64,000 nucleotides of DNA from Neolentinus lepideus HHB14362 ss-1 (taxonomy: Eukaryota; Basidiomycota; Agaricomycetes; Gloeophyllales; Gloeophyllaceae): NCBI GenBank assembly GCA_001632425.1, contig KV425572.1, positions 338,566 through 402,565 of the forward strand, written 5' to 3'. This document shows positions 1-10,894 of this stretch, piece after piece (the stretch's first letter is position 1; every line of letters begins with the position of its first letter). Below the pieces are notes generated by a model, which worked only from the letters and a program-made list of their open reading frames with translations, did not search any database and was not told where the DNA came from. The position numbers and the translations under genes were made by a program.

Positions 1-2852
1 AACAGGGGGACGTTCGCGACAATCTGAGGCACATTGCTGTGACCAGCAGTATCTGGGCTCCGGAGAGAATGTCCGAAGCCCAGGGATTGTGCACTCCGGG
101 AAGTATTCACGGCGTTCTGAAGACTTGAACTCTGGGTAATGGGATTGAGGGTGGAGTCCCGAAGAGCACTGCCGGTGCCTTTAGTGAAGAACCCACCCAG
201 AAGACCTCGGTCTGGTTCTGCAACTGGTGGCACAATCGGTTGCACACTAGTGTCCATACGGGCCTCTGCTGCTGCTGCTTTGGCGCGCAGTTGACGACCT
301 CTATGGAGGGGACCTGCGGAAGCTGCCTTGTATAAATTGTCAGCTACTCCTTTGAATGAGTCGCCAAAATCCTTTGCGATTCTCTCGTATACAAACTTGA
401 CTAGCGGCATCTTGACAACATGATCAACTTCTTGCCTCCAATACAGATCCGTCCATGAATGCAGCGCCTTGACAACGCGGAGCCTTGTTGCCCTCGCCTT
501 CCTTCGCCATTGAGTCATCTCCTCATCGGAGAGACCAGTAGGAGTCTTCACCATGTAACGACGTACGAGCTCGGTATATAATTGCTCTGGTGTTGCGAAC
601 TGGCGAAAGGCGATGAAGAACACTTCCGTGAAGTCATAGTCGACCAATTCTCGAGTCGATGTAAGAACCCGTACCAAGGCAGAGAAAGTGGCCGTCGCCA
701 CAGCTCCCCCGTCCCCGAACACGATGCCATGGATATCTTTCGTGTCGCCGTCGAGGGTGTACAAGTCAGGAAACTGGTACAGTGATAACCGAATTGCGGG
801 AGGAGTATAGGGTCGAGATTTCCTCAAGCGAAGCAGTGGTGCAGCAAAACTCCTCCATCCAAATGTCGGGGCAGAGGGCACCTCTCCAGCCTCTGTCGAT
901 ATGACCGTGGATAAGTCGGTGAACGACAGAGATCCCGGACGAACAATATCTTCCTTTTTGATATCTACGGGTCGAAGCGTTCCGGTAGTCGACCCTGTCC
1001 CCACCTCGAAGGCGTCGTTAGCATGCGAATGATCCCGAGTGGCATTGGTTTCCGTGGCGCCATATGAGAGGCCCGACCGAGGCCTGGAGACGAGACTTCT
1101 AGTTTTATCTTCCCCGAGAGATCTCTGCCCTGCGTCCTCCATAGGCGCTTCGTCGACTAAGTCCTCCGTCTCTGTTTGCTGAGGGGGGGAATCTTCATCG
1201 TGTATGCCTCGAACAACGGTCAATAGTGTCCATAGACTGCGCATGATCTCGTCCAGGTGACCGTCAGCATCAACAAGAAGATCTACAGTCGCTGTAGCGA
1301 TGCTCTCACGGTTCTCCTCTGAAGCTAAGTATTCCACCTGCGTCATAAACATACTTTGCGACAGCTTTAAGCCGCTTAAAGCGTTTTGATAACCGCTCGT
1401 ATTCTGAATCTGAGGTGTGACGTCCTTGAGAATAGCGATAGCGCTGTCCAGACAGTTGTCGAATAACTTCGCCAACCCTATAAGGACTTCCAACGATCCA
1501 GGGTCATTCTGGGGAAGATTCCGGATCATCTCATAGGGCTTGAATAGTGACGGGAATACTTCGTCCAGCTTTTCCGATTCGATGCAAAAGCGCTTTTCGA
1601 AAGTAGGAGCGTTCGGGCTACGTGGCCCTAGGGAAGTGCAATACGAATCAGTGTAGTGGTCTGAGTCATACTTGGACCACCTCCGCCCAAGTTCTCTGAA
1701 TCGCCACTTCAGCGTCACCTCGCTGCCCGCCTCAGAAGGCGCCTTCTCTGTGAGGACAGCGGAGGGAGTTGTCGGATCGGAGTACTGGTTAGTCAGGCGG
1801 TCTCTGAATGATGTTTGAGCGGGGTCCTTCGCCAAGACGCTTTCCGACTCAGCCGATGCCTGACTATACACAGACTCTATAGTGCTTCGACTTTGGCGGC
1901 GAACATCAGAAGGGGCATTCTGCAGCATATGCAAAGATTCCGATGGCTGCACAGGAATACAATTGATGTTTGAATCAGACTCGGCATGACGATGAGAAGG
2001 ACGTTCGGGGTTGGGAGGCAGTGGCTTTTCCAATCTCAGTGTAGCGTTCGAGTTAGTGCGGGCGGGTCGCTGCGTTGTGGCAGAAGAGCGCGAGACGGAT
2101 TCCTCCTTCAGAGAATTGGCTCGGCGGATGTTGGTTGTCAACGCGAAGTGGGCAGCGGCACGGGCGACTTCGTGTGGATTAGGATGAGGTTGCACCTCCC
2201 CATCAACCGCGGTTCTCTTCGTGGGGGATGCGACTCTTGCGGATATCGATCGGACGAGGGTAGGAGAGAGCGTCATCGGTGCTGGTAAGATAGAATAAGC
2301 AATGATATAGTCGATCATGTCATTCCTTGACTTACGCTTATACGGTGACCTGCTTCCCGGCTTAACGTACCAAGATTCGGATTGCTTCGTATTCTGTTCA
2401 GAAGACTTCTCGACAGAGGGAGGCAACTGAGACGGGCGTTTCTTCTGTAAAACGTTACGTGGCAAATCGGTACTAGCAGGCTGGAAGCTCCTCTGGCGAG
2501 AGTCATGGACGGTAATCTGTGTCGGAACTGACGACCTAGACCGCGCCTGGAAATCCATAGAGGAGCGAGAAGGTATGAAAGAGTCTTTCCCGGACGATTT
2601 CGGTGACTGGGAGGAAGTTCCTGGCAGAGACGATCGAGACTGAAGTCGACTTTGATTATCTTTTGGAGGCACAGGGGGAGGTACTTGTGCGTATTCACCA
2701 GGCCCTTGCAGGCCCTTGGGAATCTGAGGAGATGGTCCATCCGCTGACGATTTCTTATTTATAGTAAGAGGAACAGTGTTGGTAGTGCCACCGTCGAAGG
2801 TGGCACTTGACCTAGTCGAGCGCGCGCGCTCGACTTTAGATAATGAAGACAT
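1..2852 (-). CDS. Ras guanine-nucleotide exchange factor (CDC25/RasGEF type), 3' part outside window
   Basis: Read on the minus strand from the ATG at 2852, the frame stays open to the left edge, giving about 930-950 residues without a stop. The first ~650 residues are Ser/Pro-rich and low in complexity. Around residues 705-850 (about 735-300) there is a RasGEF_N (REM) domain, recognisable from LVRVLTSTRELVDYDF, then FRQFATPEQLYTELVRRY, then LRVVKALHSWTDLYW. In this family the catalytic CDC25 domain follows, so it should lie to the left of the window. RasGEFs load GTP on Ras at the membrane in nutrient/cAMP, polarity or mating signalling. A likely 54-nt intron (2282-2335; donor GTAAGT, acceptor CAG) contains no stop and is a multiple of three, so both spliced and unspliced forms remain in frame. 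The family call is firm; the exact orthologue (Cdc25, Bud5 or another) cannot be decided without the catalytic domain. Confidence 0.85.
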   Translation of the reverse strand, partial: MSSLSKVERARSTRSSATFDGGTTNTVPLTINKKSSADGPSPQIPKGLQGPGEYAQVPPPVPPKDNQSRLQSRSSLPGTSSQSPKSSGKDSFIPSRSSMDFQARSRSSVPTQITVHDSRQRSFQPASTDLPRNVLQKKRPSQLPPSVEKSSEQNTKQSESWYVKPGSRSPYKRKSRNDMIDYIIAYSILPAPMTLSPTLVRSISARVASPTKRTAVDGEVQPHPNPHEVARAAAHFALTTNIRRANSLKEESVSRSSATTQRPARTNSNATLRLEKPLPPNPERPSHRHAESDSNINCIPVQPSESLHMLQNAPSDVRRQSRSTIESVYSQASAESESVLAKDPAQTSFRDRLTNQYSDPTTPSAVLTEKAPSEAGSEVTLKWRFRELGRRWSKYDSDHYTDSYCTSLGPRSPNAPTFEKRFCIESEKLDEVFPSLFKPYEMIRNLPQNDPGSLEVLIGLAKLFDNCLDSAIAILKDVTPQIQNTSGYQNALSGLKLSQSMFMTQVEYLASEENRESIATATVDLLVDADGHLDEIMRSLWTLLTVVRGIHDEDSPPQQTETEDLVDEAPMEDAGQRSLGEDKTRSLVSRPRSGLSYGATETNATRDHSHANDAFEVGTGSTTGTLRPVDIKKEDIVRPGSLSFTDLSTVISTEAGEVPSAPTFGWRSFAAPLLRLRKSRPYTPPAIRLSLYQFPDLYTLDGDTKDIHGIVFGDGGAVATATFSALVRVLTSTRELVDYDFTEVFFIAFRQFATPEQLYTELVRRYMVKTPTGLSDEEMTQWRRKARATRLRVVKALHSWTDLYWRQEVDHVVKMPLVKFVYERIAKDFGDSFKGVADNLYKAASAGPLHRGRQLRAKAAAAEARMDTSVQPIVPPVAEPDRGLLGGFFTKGTGSALRDSTLNPITQSSSLQNAVNTSRSAQSLGFGHSLRSPDTAGHSNVPQIVANVPL

Positions 2853-3710
2853 GAGAGGTTCTAGAGTTATGAATAAGAGCAGATTATGGTTGAGAAAGGT
2901 GTGGCACGGAGGTGTGTGGTTAGGTAGGAAGGTTCGAACAAGTCGAACCACAGCAGTCGGAGGTTAAATAACCTGGCGATTTCGGGGAAAAGTGGCGAAA
3001 AGGGTGACAGCGCTTTGGCCAGGCGAGGATTAGCGTTAGCCGACCTTTTTCAACATCACCCTCAAAGGATTGCTCTGGCCGATAGATTTCTTTGTCATAT
3101 CAGTGCGATAATCCCCCTTATGGTGCAGACCAGGGTCGCAGAAGTTCCCGGATGTATATTGTTTCTGTCAAGGACAAACCTTATTAGGAAATCCTTGTTC
3201 TGTCGTAACCAAGTTGTTCTCTGTAATGAGGCGCCAAGCTGCGATATACCGGAGCCCACACGGCCCTATAGTCACCAGACATTGCGACAGATAAGATTTT
3301 TAACGCACAAAGCGATCTTTGCTTTCTCGGCTTCGGTATCCGAAGCGTTTGTAGTATTCCGAAGATTTCATCCTCATAATATTTGTCTCATCTTTAGTTG
3401 TGTTCCTGAAAATTGTCGGGATCGTCCATTTCTTGTTCTGATAAGCTCGGATACACGGATACACCTGTTAGGCTTCAGTAGGTCGAGCAGGTTTCGAGTC
3501 AAATTTGGTTGATCACCTTGAATACTTTACGGAGGCAGCCTGTTTTGCCGCTCCTTCGAGGCTCGCGGTAAACACGAGAAACCAATAAAGACGCGTCCGA
3601 GCTAACCCGACTCGGTTCGTCAACGCGATCGAATCCCCGCAGTGACCCGCACAGATCGCCGTCTTCGCTCTCTCGTTTGTACCACCTCAGGATATACTTC
3701 ACTCGGCACC
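2853..3710. other. Intergenic region between divergent RasGEF and EAF7 genes
   Basis: About 860 bases separating two divergently transcribed start codons, so it must hold both promoters. I see no convincing gene. A plus-strand open frame at 3015-3512 starts at TTG, matches nothing I recognise and has no supporting splice sites. No clear TATA box or repeat was seen. Confidence 0.5.
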
Positions 3711-4597
3711 ATGGCCGCCTATGAGCACTACAAAGAACAGCACATACTGGACACTGTAGATGGCGAAATATCATTCTTTCGGTCACTCATGCGCGCTCGT
3801 CCCGTAGGCATTCACCGACATTTCCACGCATTGTCTATGCGCACTGCTATATACAAAGACACTGGCCATCTAGTCTCGATGGAGGAGATATGGGAGAAGC
3901 TCAGGGATTGTTACGACTTGGACGCTTTAGAAGGTCTGGTGAGTCCGTGAGTCCTTGACCGTGCCACTGGAATTTGAAGTGCCAGGCAGGAAACAGATGG
4001 CTACGATTCCCCCGGTTCTACCCCTTCCATAATTAATCCCCCATCTCCTTCACCGTCTGAAAACCTCTCTGGACATCCACATTTCCGACAGGAATACTCT
4101 CTTCCATCCGATCCGTCGTTCGAAAACCTCATTGCCACTCGTCGCATGCGTAGTTCTGTCTCCGTTCCCTCATCCCCGCCTGCGCCGTCTCCTCCCGTGA
4201 CCGTTAGGGTCAAGCGAGGTGCTGCCAAGACCCGTGGTAAGAAGGGTGGTAAGGGAAGGAAACGCAGGAATACGGCCGGGCTGGTGGCAGGTGAAAGCGA
4301 CAGTAGCGCGCTGACCCAGGAAAGTGGAGATGAAAGCGTTATCCCGACTCCAAGGGAGAGCGTGGTCACAGGGACAGATGTTGGATCGGATGCAGAGATG
4401 GCTGAGGACGAAGAGGACGAGGAACGTGATGCATCCGCAGGTGCGCTTTTGTTCTATGGCACATTGGTACTTCGTCCCCTCATGATCCACTAGAACCAGC
4501 TTCGAAGTCTACTCGCAAGACAACAACAAAGAAGAGGGGCAGTGGGAGAACGCGTACTGCCAGTACATCACGACCAATGAAGAAGAAGAAACGGTGA
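3711..4597 (+). CDS. EAF7: EAF7/MRGBP-family chromatin subunit (CT20 domain)
   Basis: Three exons (3711-3938, 3990-4440, 4494-4597) join to a 260-residue protein; both introns are about 50 nt with GTGAGT/CAG and GTGCGC/TAG borders. The N-terminal ~130 residues carry the CT20/Eaf7 signature: EISFFRSLMRARPVGIHRHF near residue 20, then EEIWEKLRDCYDLDALEGL ending at the first exon junction, then FRQEYSLP and FENLIATRRMR. The rest is a basic Lys/Arg stretch, an acidic stretch (EDEEDEERD) and a basic tail ending KKKKR. Eaf7 (human MRGBP) is a small subunit of the NuA4/TIP60 histone H4/H2A acetyltransferase. The ATG lies in a good context (CACCATGG) and starts the conserved domain directly. The gene converges on the PPWD1-like gene with about 125 bases between stop codons. 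Confidence 0.85.
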
Positions 4598-4723
4598 CAA
4601 CATATTAGATATACCAAATACTTCACAGGTCAAATTCCGCATATTGATCCTGAGTGGTACCCGATGTGTACATGGCGTGAGGAGCAGCATGTTACACTAT
4701 ATGTAGCAATGGATACACATACC

Positions 4724-7296
4724 CTACTCAACATCTATATTGGTGATTTTAATATCCTCATATGGCTTGTCCAACTTATCCGTCTTCACGTTCTCAATGG
4801 CATGCACGACCTCCAGGCCGCTCAAGACGCGTCCAAAGATGGTATGCTTCTTGTCGAGCCATGGGGTAGCCGTTGTTGTTATGAAGAACTGCGACCCGTT
4901 GGTGCCCGGACCAGCGTTGGCCATACTGACGGTATACGGTCTGAAGGAATAGACGTGAGCGTGACAGTGAAGTTGCGGCATAGGACCATAACGCACCTGT
5001 CATGCTTCAATTCGTCATGGAACTCATCCTCGAACTCTCTATCCCAAATACTCGTCCCACCCGTCCCATCACCCAGCGGGTCTCCCGTCTGAATCATGAA
5101 CTTGGGAATGACGCGATGGAATACGACGCCTTCATAATACCCGCTCCGCGAATGACCCACAAAATTCTCGACTGCCTTCGGTGCATACTGCGGGAACAGT
5201 CGCATGTGGATGTCCCCGAGAGTGGTATGTATGGTGGCCGAGTACGCGAGTTTCGACGGCCCGCTGAGGGCGGATGGTGCCGGGGTGGTGAATAGGGTCT
5301 GTTCGGCGAGCGTAGGGCGTTCATTGAAGACATCACGGTCACCAGATTTTTCGTCTCTACAGGAATGTAAGCAATAAACGCATCACGAGTGCAAGAACGA
5401 GCCTACTCAGGTTCGGAGCGCGTAAAGATGTAGAATCGCTGACGCTTATAGCCAGTTGCAATAAGTGTCGGATCTCGCGCAATCTTGATCGCGAGCAACG
5501 GGTTGTCCGATGCAACCATGGCCTACGGGAGTACCGCGAATGAGTAAAATAACACTGGCGAGTAGATACCCTTGCCTTACCAGAGTGGAACGGCCCTTTT
5601 TTGCAGGTGACCCTTGGTACAGCGTGAGATTCATCCATCGGACAGTCTCATCTTTACCAAGCAGGCGCACGACCCGGTTCGTAACCATATTGACCACTAG
5701 GGCGTATCAGTCAGCGAAAGCCAAGAGCGCCTGAGTATCTATACTTCACTCACCTTTGATTCCAAGCAATGTCGGATACAGCACAAAATTCCCGCTCTCA
5801 TCCCAAACCGCATTAATCCACCGTGCTGCAGGCTTCTCCCCGCCCGTACCATCCATACCAGCCGAAGAGCCCTCAAGTTCCAACTCCCTTTCAACCGCGA
5901 GCCTCCTACCGAATTCCATATCCTCCACCTTGTACACAGCAGTGTCGGCCTGCTGCATCTCCTGGATCGCGGAGAGCGACTCGTCGTAGCGGCGCGTCAT
6001 CTTTCCTGAAAGAAATTGGAATACGCGAATTTGCCGGTCAGGAAGCGAGAATGCGACAAAGTGGGAGGAGTCGGGAGAGAGGGTGATGCATGTAGGGATT
6101 GCTTTTGCCTAAACATTGGGGCCTTAGCAAATATGGATATGTGCAAAGTGGATAAGACGGATCACCTTCTTAAATTCGTACAAGTCTGTTTCCGTCTTGA
6201 AGCCCCATAAACCGCGGACGTTCTTGGGCTTGTCGAAAGGTTCCGAAGGTTGCCAATACTCGATGAAGCCCCCTTCGTCGGCAGATACTACGGTATCATA
6301 CTTGTTACTATACTGGATATTGATTTGGAGTCTTCAGCCTTCCATATCGGACAAAAACTAAGCACGTACCGCCATGATGTGTACGGGGAAGCGGTGCAAC
6401 TTGTCGATGGTCTCAAGTGGTCTGTCATCCCCTCTCCCATCGTACAGCCGAATGACACCAGTTTTGGAATCTGAACTGCGCCATCATTAACACACCCAAG
6501 CTCGTAGCGTCAATGACCACTTACACCGCAAGTAGCCCTTGGGCCTGACCTCGTCGATGCACCCAGCAACACGCGTTCGGCACGTACCCCAGCTTGATCA
6601 TATTGATCATATCTGGACTAGTTAGTGCCCAATAACCTGGAGGAAGAATGGATCCTGTTCGCACCGAAGTTGACAACATCGAACACCTTCGCCGTCCCAT
6701 CCTCGGAAACACTCGCGAACAGCTGTCCGTCAGCGCTCGCGGAGACGCTGACGACGGTTTGGAGATGCGCTCGGTAGTGCTTCACGAACTCAATACCCTG
6801 GTCTTGTTTCTTCCAGAATTTGACGTGCCCATCGACGGAAGTGGTGACGAGAAACTCAGTCCTGGAATGCTGATCATCAGAATGGACATGGTGAGTAAGT
6901 AGAATAGAAACGCACACTGTGAATATATTGAAGTTCACGACATCACGGTGCATGAAACTCTTGTAGTATCGGTCGGCGCTAGGGAGGTGCTCCAAGAACA
7001 GTCGTTCATTCGGCAACACTGCGACATCTGATGAACCAGGCCATTCTGAAGCTCTAGAATAATCACAGCGTACCTTTTCGTTTCTTCTTCGCCCCGCCAT
7101 TCGCGCCATTCTCCGGCATGGGCATGGGACCAACATCGTCATCATCTGAGTCTTCCTCCTTGTGCACCACATTCTCGCTGACCGCTGCGGCGGCTGCCTT
7201 GCTTTCGGACGAAACATCGACATCTTCGCCTTTCCTTGACCGCTTACCTAGGATGGAATCACCAGTAGGGGGTGCCATGTCTGAGTCGGAATCCAT
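4724..7296 (-). CDS. WD40-cyclophilin peptidyl-prolyl isomerase (PPWD1/Cyp15 type)
   Basis: A multi-exon gene with about ten short introns. The N-terminus is acidic and Lys-rich (about 55 residues) with a nuclear-localisation-like KKKRK. WD40 segments follow: [56 protein letters not shown] and [20 protein letters not shown], then the linker [14 protein letters not shown] typical of PPWD1. The C-terminal ~160 residues are a cyclophilin: [48 protein letters not shown] and [14 protein letters not shown]. The active-site Arg (FHR), Gln (IQTG) and Trp (PWLD) are present. In other eukaryotes this family is a spliceosome-associated proline isomerase in the nucleus. The start ATG at 7296 has a CACCATGG context; an in-frame upstream ATG at 7320 would add eight residues. 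The order and spacing of blocks match human PPWD1 closely, so the call is firm. Confidence 0.93.
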
Positions 7297-7559
7297 GGTG
7301 AACTTCGAGTTCGCACACAACGCGGTGTTGTGACCTAATATTGTGACATGAAATTGGGGCTAGCAAGACTGCCCAAAGTTCGCACGCTCGCGAAGGTCAC
7401 GTGCGCAGCCGCAAACAGCAATGCTGCCACATTCGGAAGCTTCGCGAAGCCGACCGGAGGATTCGCGCCTCGTGTGTCCGGTACGGACATCACGTATGGA
7501 CATTTTCTTGCAGTAAAAAGGTGTACAATATACTGCGTTTACTTCTGCAGTGCGGGAAG

Positions 7560-7653
7560 TCCCCATAGTGTAACGGATAAGGATTGTGTGGTTCATGCTG
7601 GAGGTTCTGTGTTCGAGTCTCGATGAAAATAATGTTTTTGCGTCCTTTTTTTT
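7560..7653 (+). pseudogene. tRNA-like sequence with A and B boxes, probably decayed or a SINE head
   Basis: An A-box-like TAGTGTAACGG (7566-7576) lies 45 bases before a B-box-like GTTCGAGTCTC (7611-7621), and T5 (7635-7639) and T8 (7646-7653) tracts follow as Pol III terminator candidates. The acceptor stem does not pair and the T stem has two mismatches, so this is not a working tRNA as it stands. It could be a dead tRNA, a SINE head, or chance: TGTAACGG is also a common start of fungal LTRs. Confidence 0.3.
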
Positions 7654-9255
7654 GCCACTCTAAGTCCCTCCAATATCTGTTCGGCTTTCCCCGCACACAC
7701 CCTTTGCAGCGTTGTACATGTATGTGACGTCTGGCACGAACAAAATCAAGAATATATGTTTTTATATCTTGAAATTATGTTTTATATGTAAATAGCTACT
7801 CTCAAGTTATGTTTCTCTGGGTGCAATGTATTGCACTCAGGTTAAAATGCTATTACTACTCACCGGGAAGGGACCGGGTGACTTCCGGTGAGACCGACTC
7901 TTCCCATCACCTTCTCGCCGTTTGGGGCTGTCGCTGATCTTGGAGATCATCAGATCTCGCTGACTAATCCGTGTGAACTTTGGGCACACTGGCTAGCCTG
8001 AAATTGGCGCCCGACGTTCTCAAGGCAAGCTTGCAAAAAACTGAAGTCTGCTCGCACTCGTTTTGCGCTTTTCAGCACTTATTTCGTGAAATCAGCACCT
8101 TGCGACACCTGCAGAGGCACCACGGGGTGATCTTGACTCGCCTGGACTTCACCGGTTTCTTGTGCAACACTTGCTCATTTACATCATCCCCCTTGCATTT
8201 ATCTGCATTGCCAGCTATTACTCGATGATGGAAACCCCAACGCGTGGTCCTTCTCGCGTTCTCATTCGAAGAAATCGGAGGGTACATCCTCCATGCTCTC
8301 CTTTCTCATGACTCACGATCATAGAGCTGTCGTAACCTCATTACAGTCCTCGTTCCTTTCCTCTTGGCCACCATGCCACAGGCTGGTTTTGATTCATTCA
8401 ATGAAGACAGGCACCGTCGTTCTCCACGACGAGTGAAATATCCGTTGATCATGCAATCGATCTCGACTACGACGAAGGACATAACCCGTTCTGCCACAAT
8501 TCCTTCCACGACTTCAAGTCTGTCTACCGGTGCACATGTGGACGACATGAGCACACTCTCCGCCGTCCCTCACAAGACTTTGCTCAGACAATATTCGCTA
8601 AAAAGGCGAGCTTCTTGGGCCTTCGCATAGGACCAAAACGTTGCACGCGCGGGGCGTAGATCCGTGGTCTGCGCGGACAAATGCTGTCGGCCTACTGGGA
8701 CATTCTGGAGGACCGAGCGATTTATGGCCCATTCTGTAAGCGGCTTCCGCGACTTTGCGATAACGTCAACTTGCAGGGTGTGCCTGCGCCCGCAACCCGA
8801 GAAGCAGCTAATGGGAGACGACGAAGGACGACGGTGCCATTGCATGGACGAGGACGAGCTCAGTCATCACTAAGGACTTTGAAGAAGGACCTGTGGACAC
8901 TCGATGACCGATGGGGAAGAAGAGACTCGCAGCTGCACGGAGCATGTCTGAGTCTGCCTCCGGCCGAGTTTCTGTGGAGAACAGGACGTAGCGCCATATG
9001 TAAAGATGTATACTCACCACCCGACTCTTCAGTATACGGAATGGTTCAGGCGACTTCACACCGGAGGACTAAATGAAGGTGCGGAAATGTAGCGTAGTGA
9101 AGTTCTCATATACATATGCAGGACAAATCACGGCGTCCACTAATATAGGAGGTATATTTAGATAAAGCATCCACACATGATCCTGATAGACAAGTAAATA
9201 CAGCAGAACTAAATCGCCGCAACCAAGCTCGGAGTCCCGAGTCCAGATCCTAGAG
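7654..9255. other. Gene-poor interval with a possible LTR-retroelement trace
   Basis: No gene I can support. TGGCGCCCGACGTTCT at 8005-8020 has the form of a retrotransposon primer-binding site (TGGCGCC...), but no matching LTR pair, gag or pol frame was found. A plus-strand Ser/Thr-rich frame begins at 8373 in good ATG context and stops at 8630. At 8700-8876 there is a possible spliced frame (donor GTAAGC near 8737, acceptor TTGCAG near 8776). Neither matches a family I know. Confidence 0.35.
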
Positions 9256-10582
9256 CTACATGACCGCACACTGTTCCCCGTCTTTCCTCGCCGCACGCTC
9301 GGCCTCCTCCGTCGCAAGGATAAGCTTCTCCTCCTCGGAGAGCAACTATCGAGGTGGCATCAATATCAGAGACAATTCCGATGCACGGAGTACTCACACC
9401 CTTACGCGCGCGCTCTTGCATCGCCTTCCGCCGACTCTCTCGCTCTTCCCTGGCACGACTGATAGATACATTGATGAAGAAAAGAAATGTATGGATACAA
9501 CAGTGATAGTGGTTTATGCGCGAGCGAATACAGGAGGCGGGACGAATGACATTGGGTTCCGTTGCATTTTGGGAGATGACGAAAGGTCCGTGTCAGTATG
9601 CGAATTATTCGATTGAATAAATGTCGTGACGGGATCGTTAGTTGCAGAATTAGCCATGTCATGGCGCGTCATAGAGGGTATCGTTAAATTAGTAGCAGAT
9701 GCAGTAAGGCTGATACGTCATGAGCGTATACTTCAAGGGACGCGCACAGAGTACTCACCGATCAACCGACGAGAACGGATTATGGGTGGCAGGTTTCTTG
9801 TGACTGGAGCTAGAGTCCGAGTTAGACTGTTTGACGGCGGAGGTGGAAGGAGAAAGTCGGATCTGGTTTACGGCGGGGGTGCTCTGGCTGGCCATGGACC
9901 GCTTGATGGCTGCCATCGCAGCGGCGCCAACGGCGTTTGTTCGCTGTGGAAGGTCCTCAAAGGCCTTGGTCATGTTATGTGGTGGCGTGAACCTAGAGGA
10001 GGATGCCGCGGACGAGGACTTCGAAGCAGAGGCGAGGGAAGAACAGTTGTGCGTCACGGGAAATCGGTGGCTGGGGCAGAATTGCTTCTTGCATTTCTAC
10101 ACGAGCTCATAAGCATAGAAAGGGGTGAAATCTGCTGTAGTGAACTCACATCACAGGTGATTGACGCAAACATTACTTTCCCGCACTTCGGCTTGCCACA
10201 TATCTGGCCCGTCTTCTTGGGCGCCTTTCCTGTCATCACTGAGCATTCTGTATTGATATGCCTCTCCATCCGGATATTGGGATCTTGGCCAGGGGGTATC
10301 GCTACAGGTGTGTTGCATAGCGGGCCTATCATACGGACAAGCCAAGTCAGATCGATCATTCTCATAGAACTGGGCAGACTACATACACGCAGGCGCAACG
10401 CGGTTAAGCTTGCTCTCGTCGTACTTCGGACATTTGTGTGCATCCGGTTTGAAGTGATCCCCACAATACCGCTGGTTGCAGTGCTGACATTTGAACGGGA
10501 GGAAATCGACGAGGTGGCAAGTCGCCTCGGAGCACTGGGCGCCGATGGAAAGAAGCTGGTCGTTGCGCTGCGTGTCGGACAT
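9256..10582 (-). CDS. Double AN1-type zinc-finger protein (ZFAND2/AIRAP-like)
   Basis: The first exon starts at ATG 10582 and encodes an AN1 zinc finger (CQHCNQRYCGDHFKPDAHKC, ligands C-x2-C...C-x4-H-x5-H-x-C). After an intron, PLCNTPVAIPPGQDPNIRME is the linker seen between the two AN1 fingers of ZFAND2. A second finger follows: CGKPKCGKVMFASITCD, then KCKKQFCPSHRFPVTHNC. A Ser-rich tail comes next. Family members bind Cdc48/p97 and the proteasome in the response to arsenite and protein stress. The C-terminus is uncertain. The frame after the intron near 9757 reaches a TAA at 9514, but downstream exons encode RRKAMQERARKG and LLSEEEKLILATEEAERAAR and end at TAG 9256, which looks like a real C-terminus. 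I could not find the join that links them in frame. An upstream in-frame ATG at 10600 is less likely. Confidence 0.8.
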
Positions 10583-10692
10583 GTTTAATTCAAGAATCAA
10601 GATAGTTGTGGAGGAGCGAAAAACGTCTTATAGGGAACCGCAGAGGACGCGCGGCTGGTACGCGTCAGGCTGTGGCCTGCACGAAGCGTCCT

Positions 10693-10703
10693 GAACGTTC
10701 TGG
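10693..10703. promoter_or_regulatory. Possible heat-shock element in a divergent promoter
   Basis: GAACGTTCTGG has two inverted nGAAn units and a partial third. It lies about 110 bases upstream of the AN1 zinc-finger start and 190 bases upstream of the histidine phosphatase start, in a 312-base shared promoter. Mammalian ZFAND2A is a heat-shock-factor target, so the position makes sense, but the match is short and could be chance. Confidence 0.3.
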
Positions 10704-10894
10704 GGACGCGTTGGCACAGTGCTGACGGACGCTGAGTCAGCAGTATGAGTGGCCACGTGGCGCGCACCGCCACGACAAGTCGTCCGATCCGGACGTCCGG
10801 CGGCAACTAACCAAGTCGTCCGTCACTTCGCGACATCAGTTGCTGTTTCCCCTGAGCCTTCACCACGACCACCCAAGCAGAAACAAGCTGATAT

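Noticed and set aside
3015..3512. 165-codon plus-strand open frame
   Set aside because: It starts at TTG, has no recognisable domain and lies in a divergent promoter region; long chance frames are common in this GC-balanced DNA.
9626..10588. 320-codon plus-strand open frame
   Set aside because: It is the antisense shadow of the AN1 zinc-finger gene, whose exons carry clear zinc-finger motifs.
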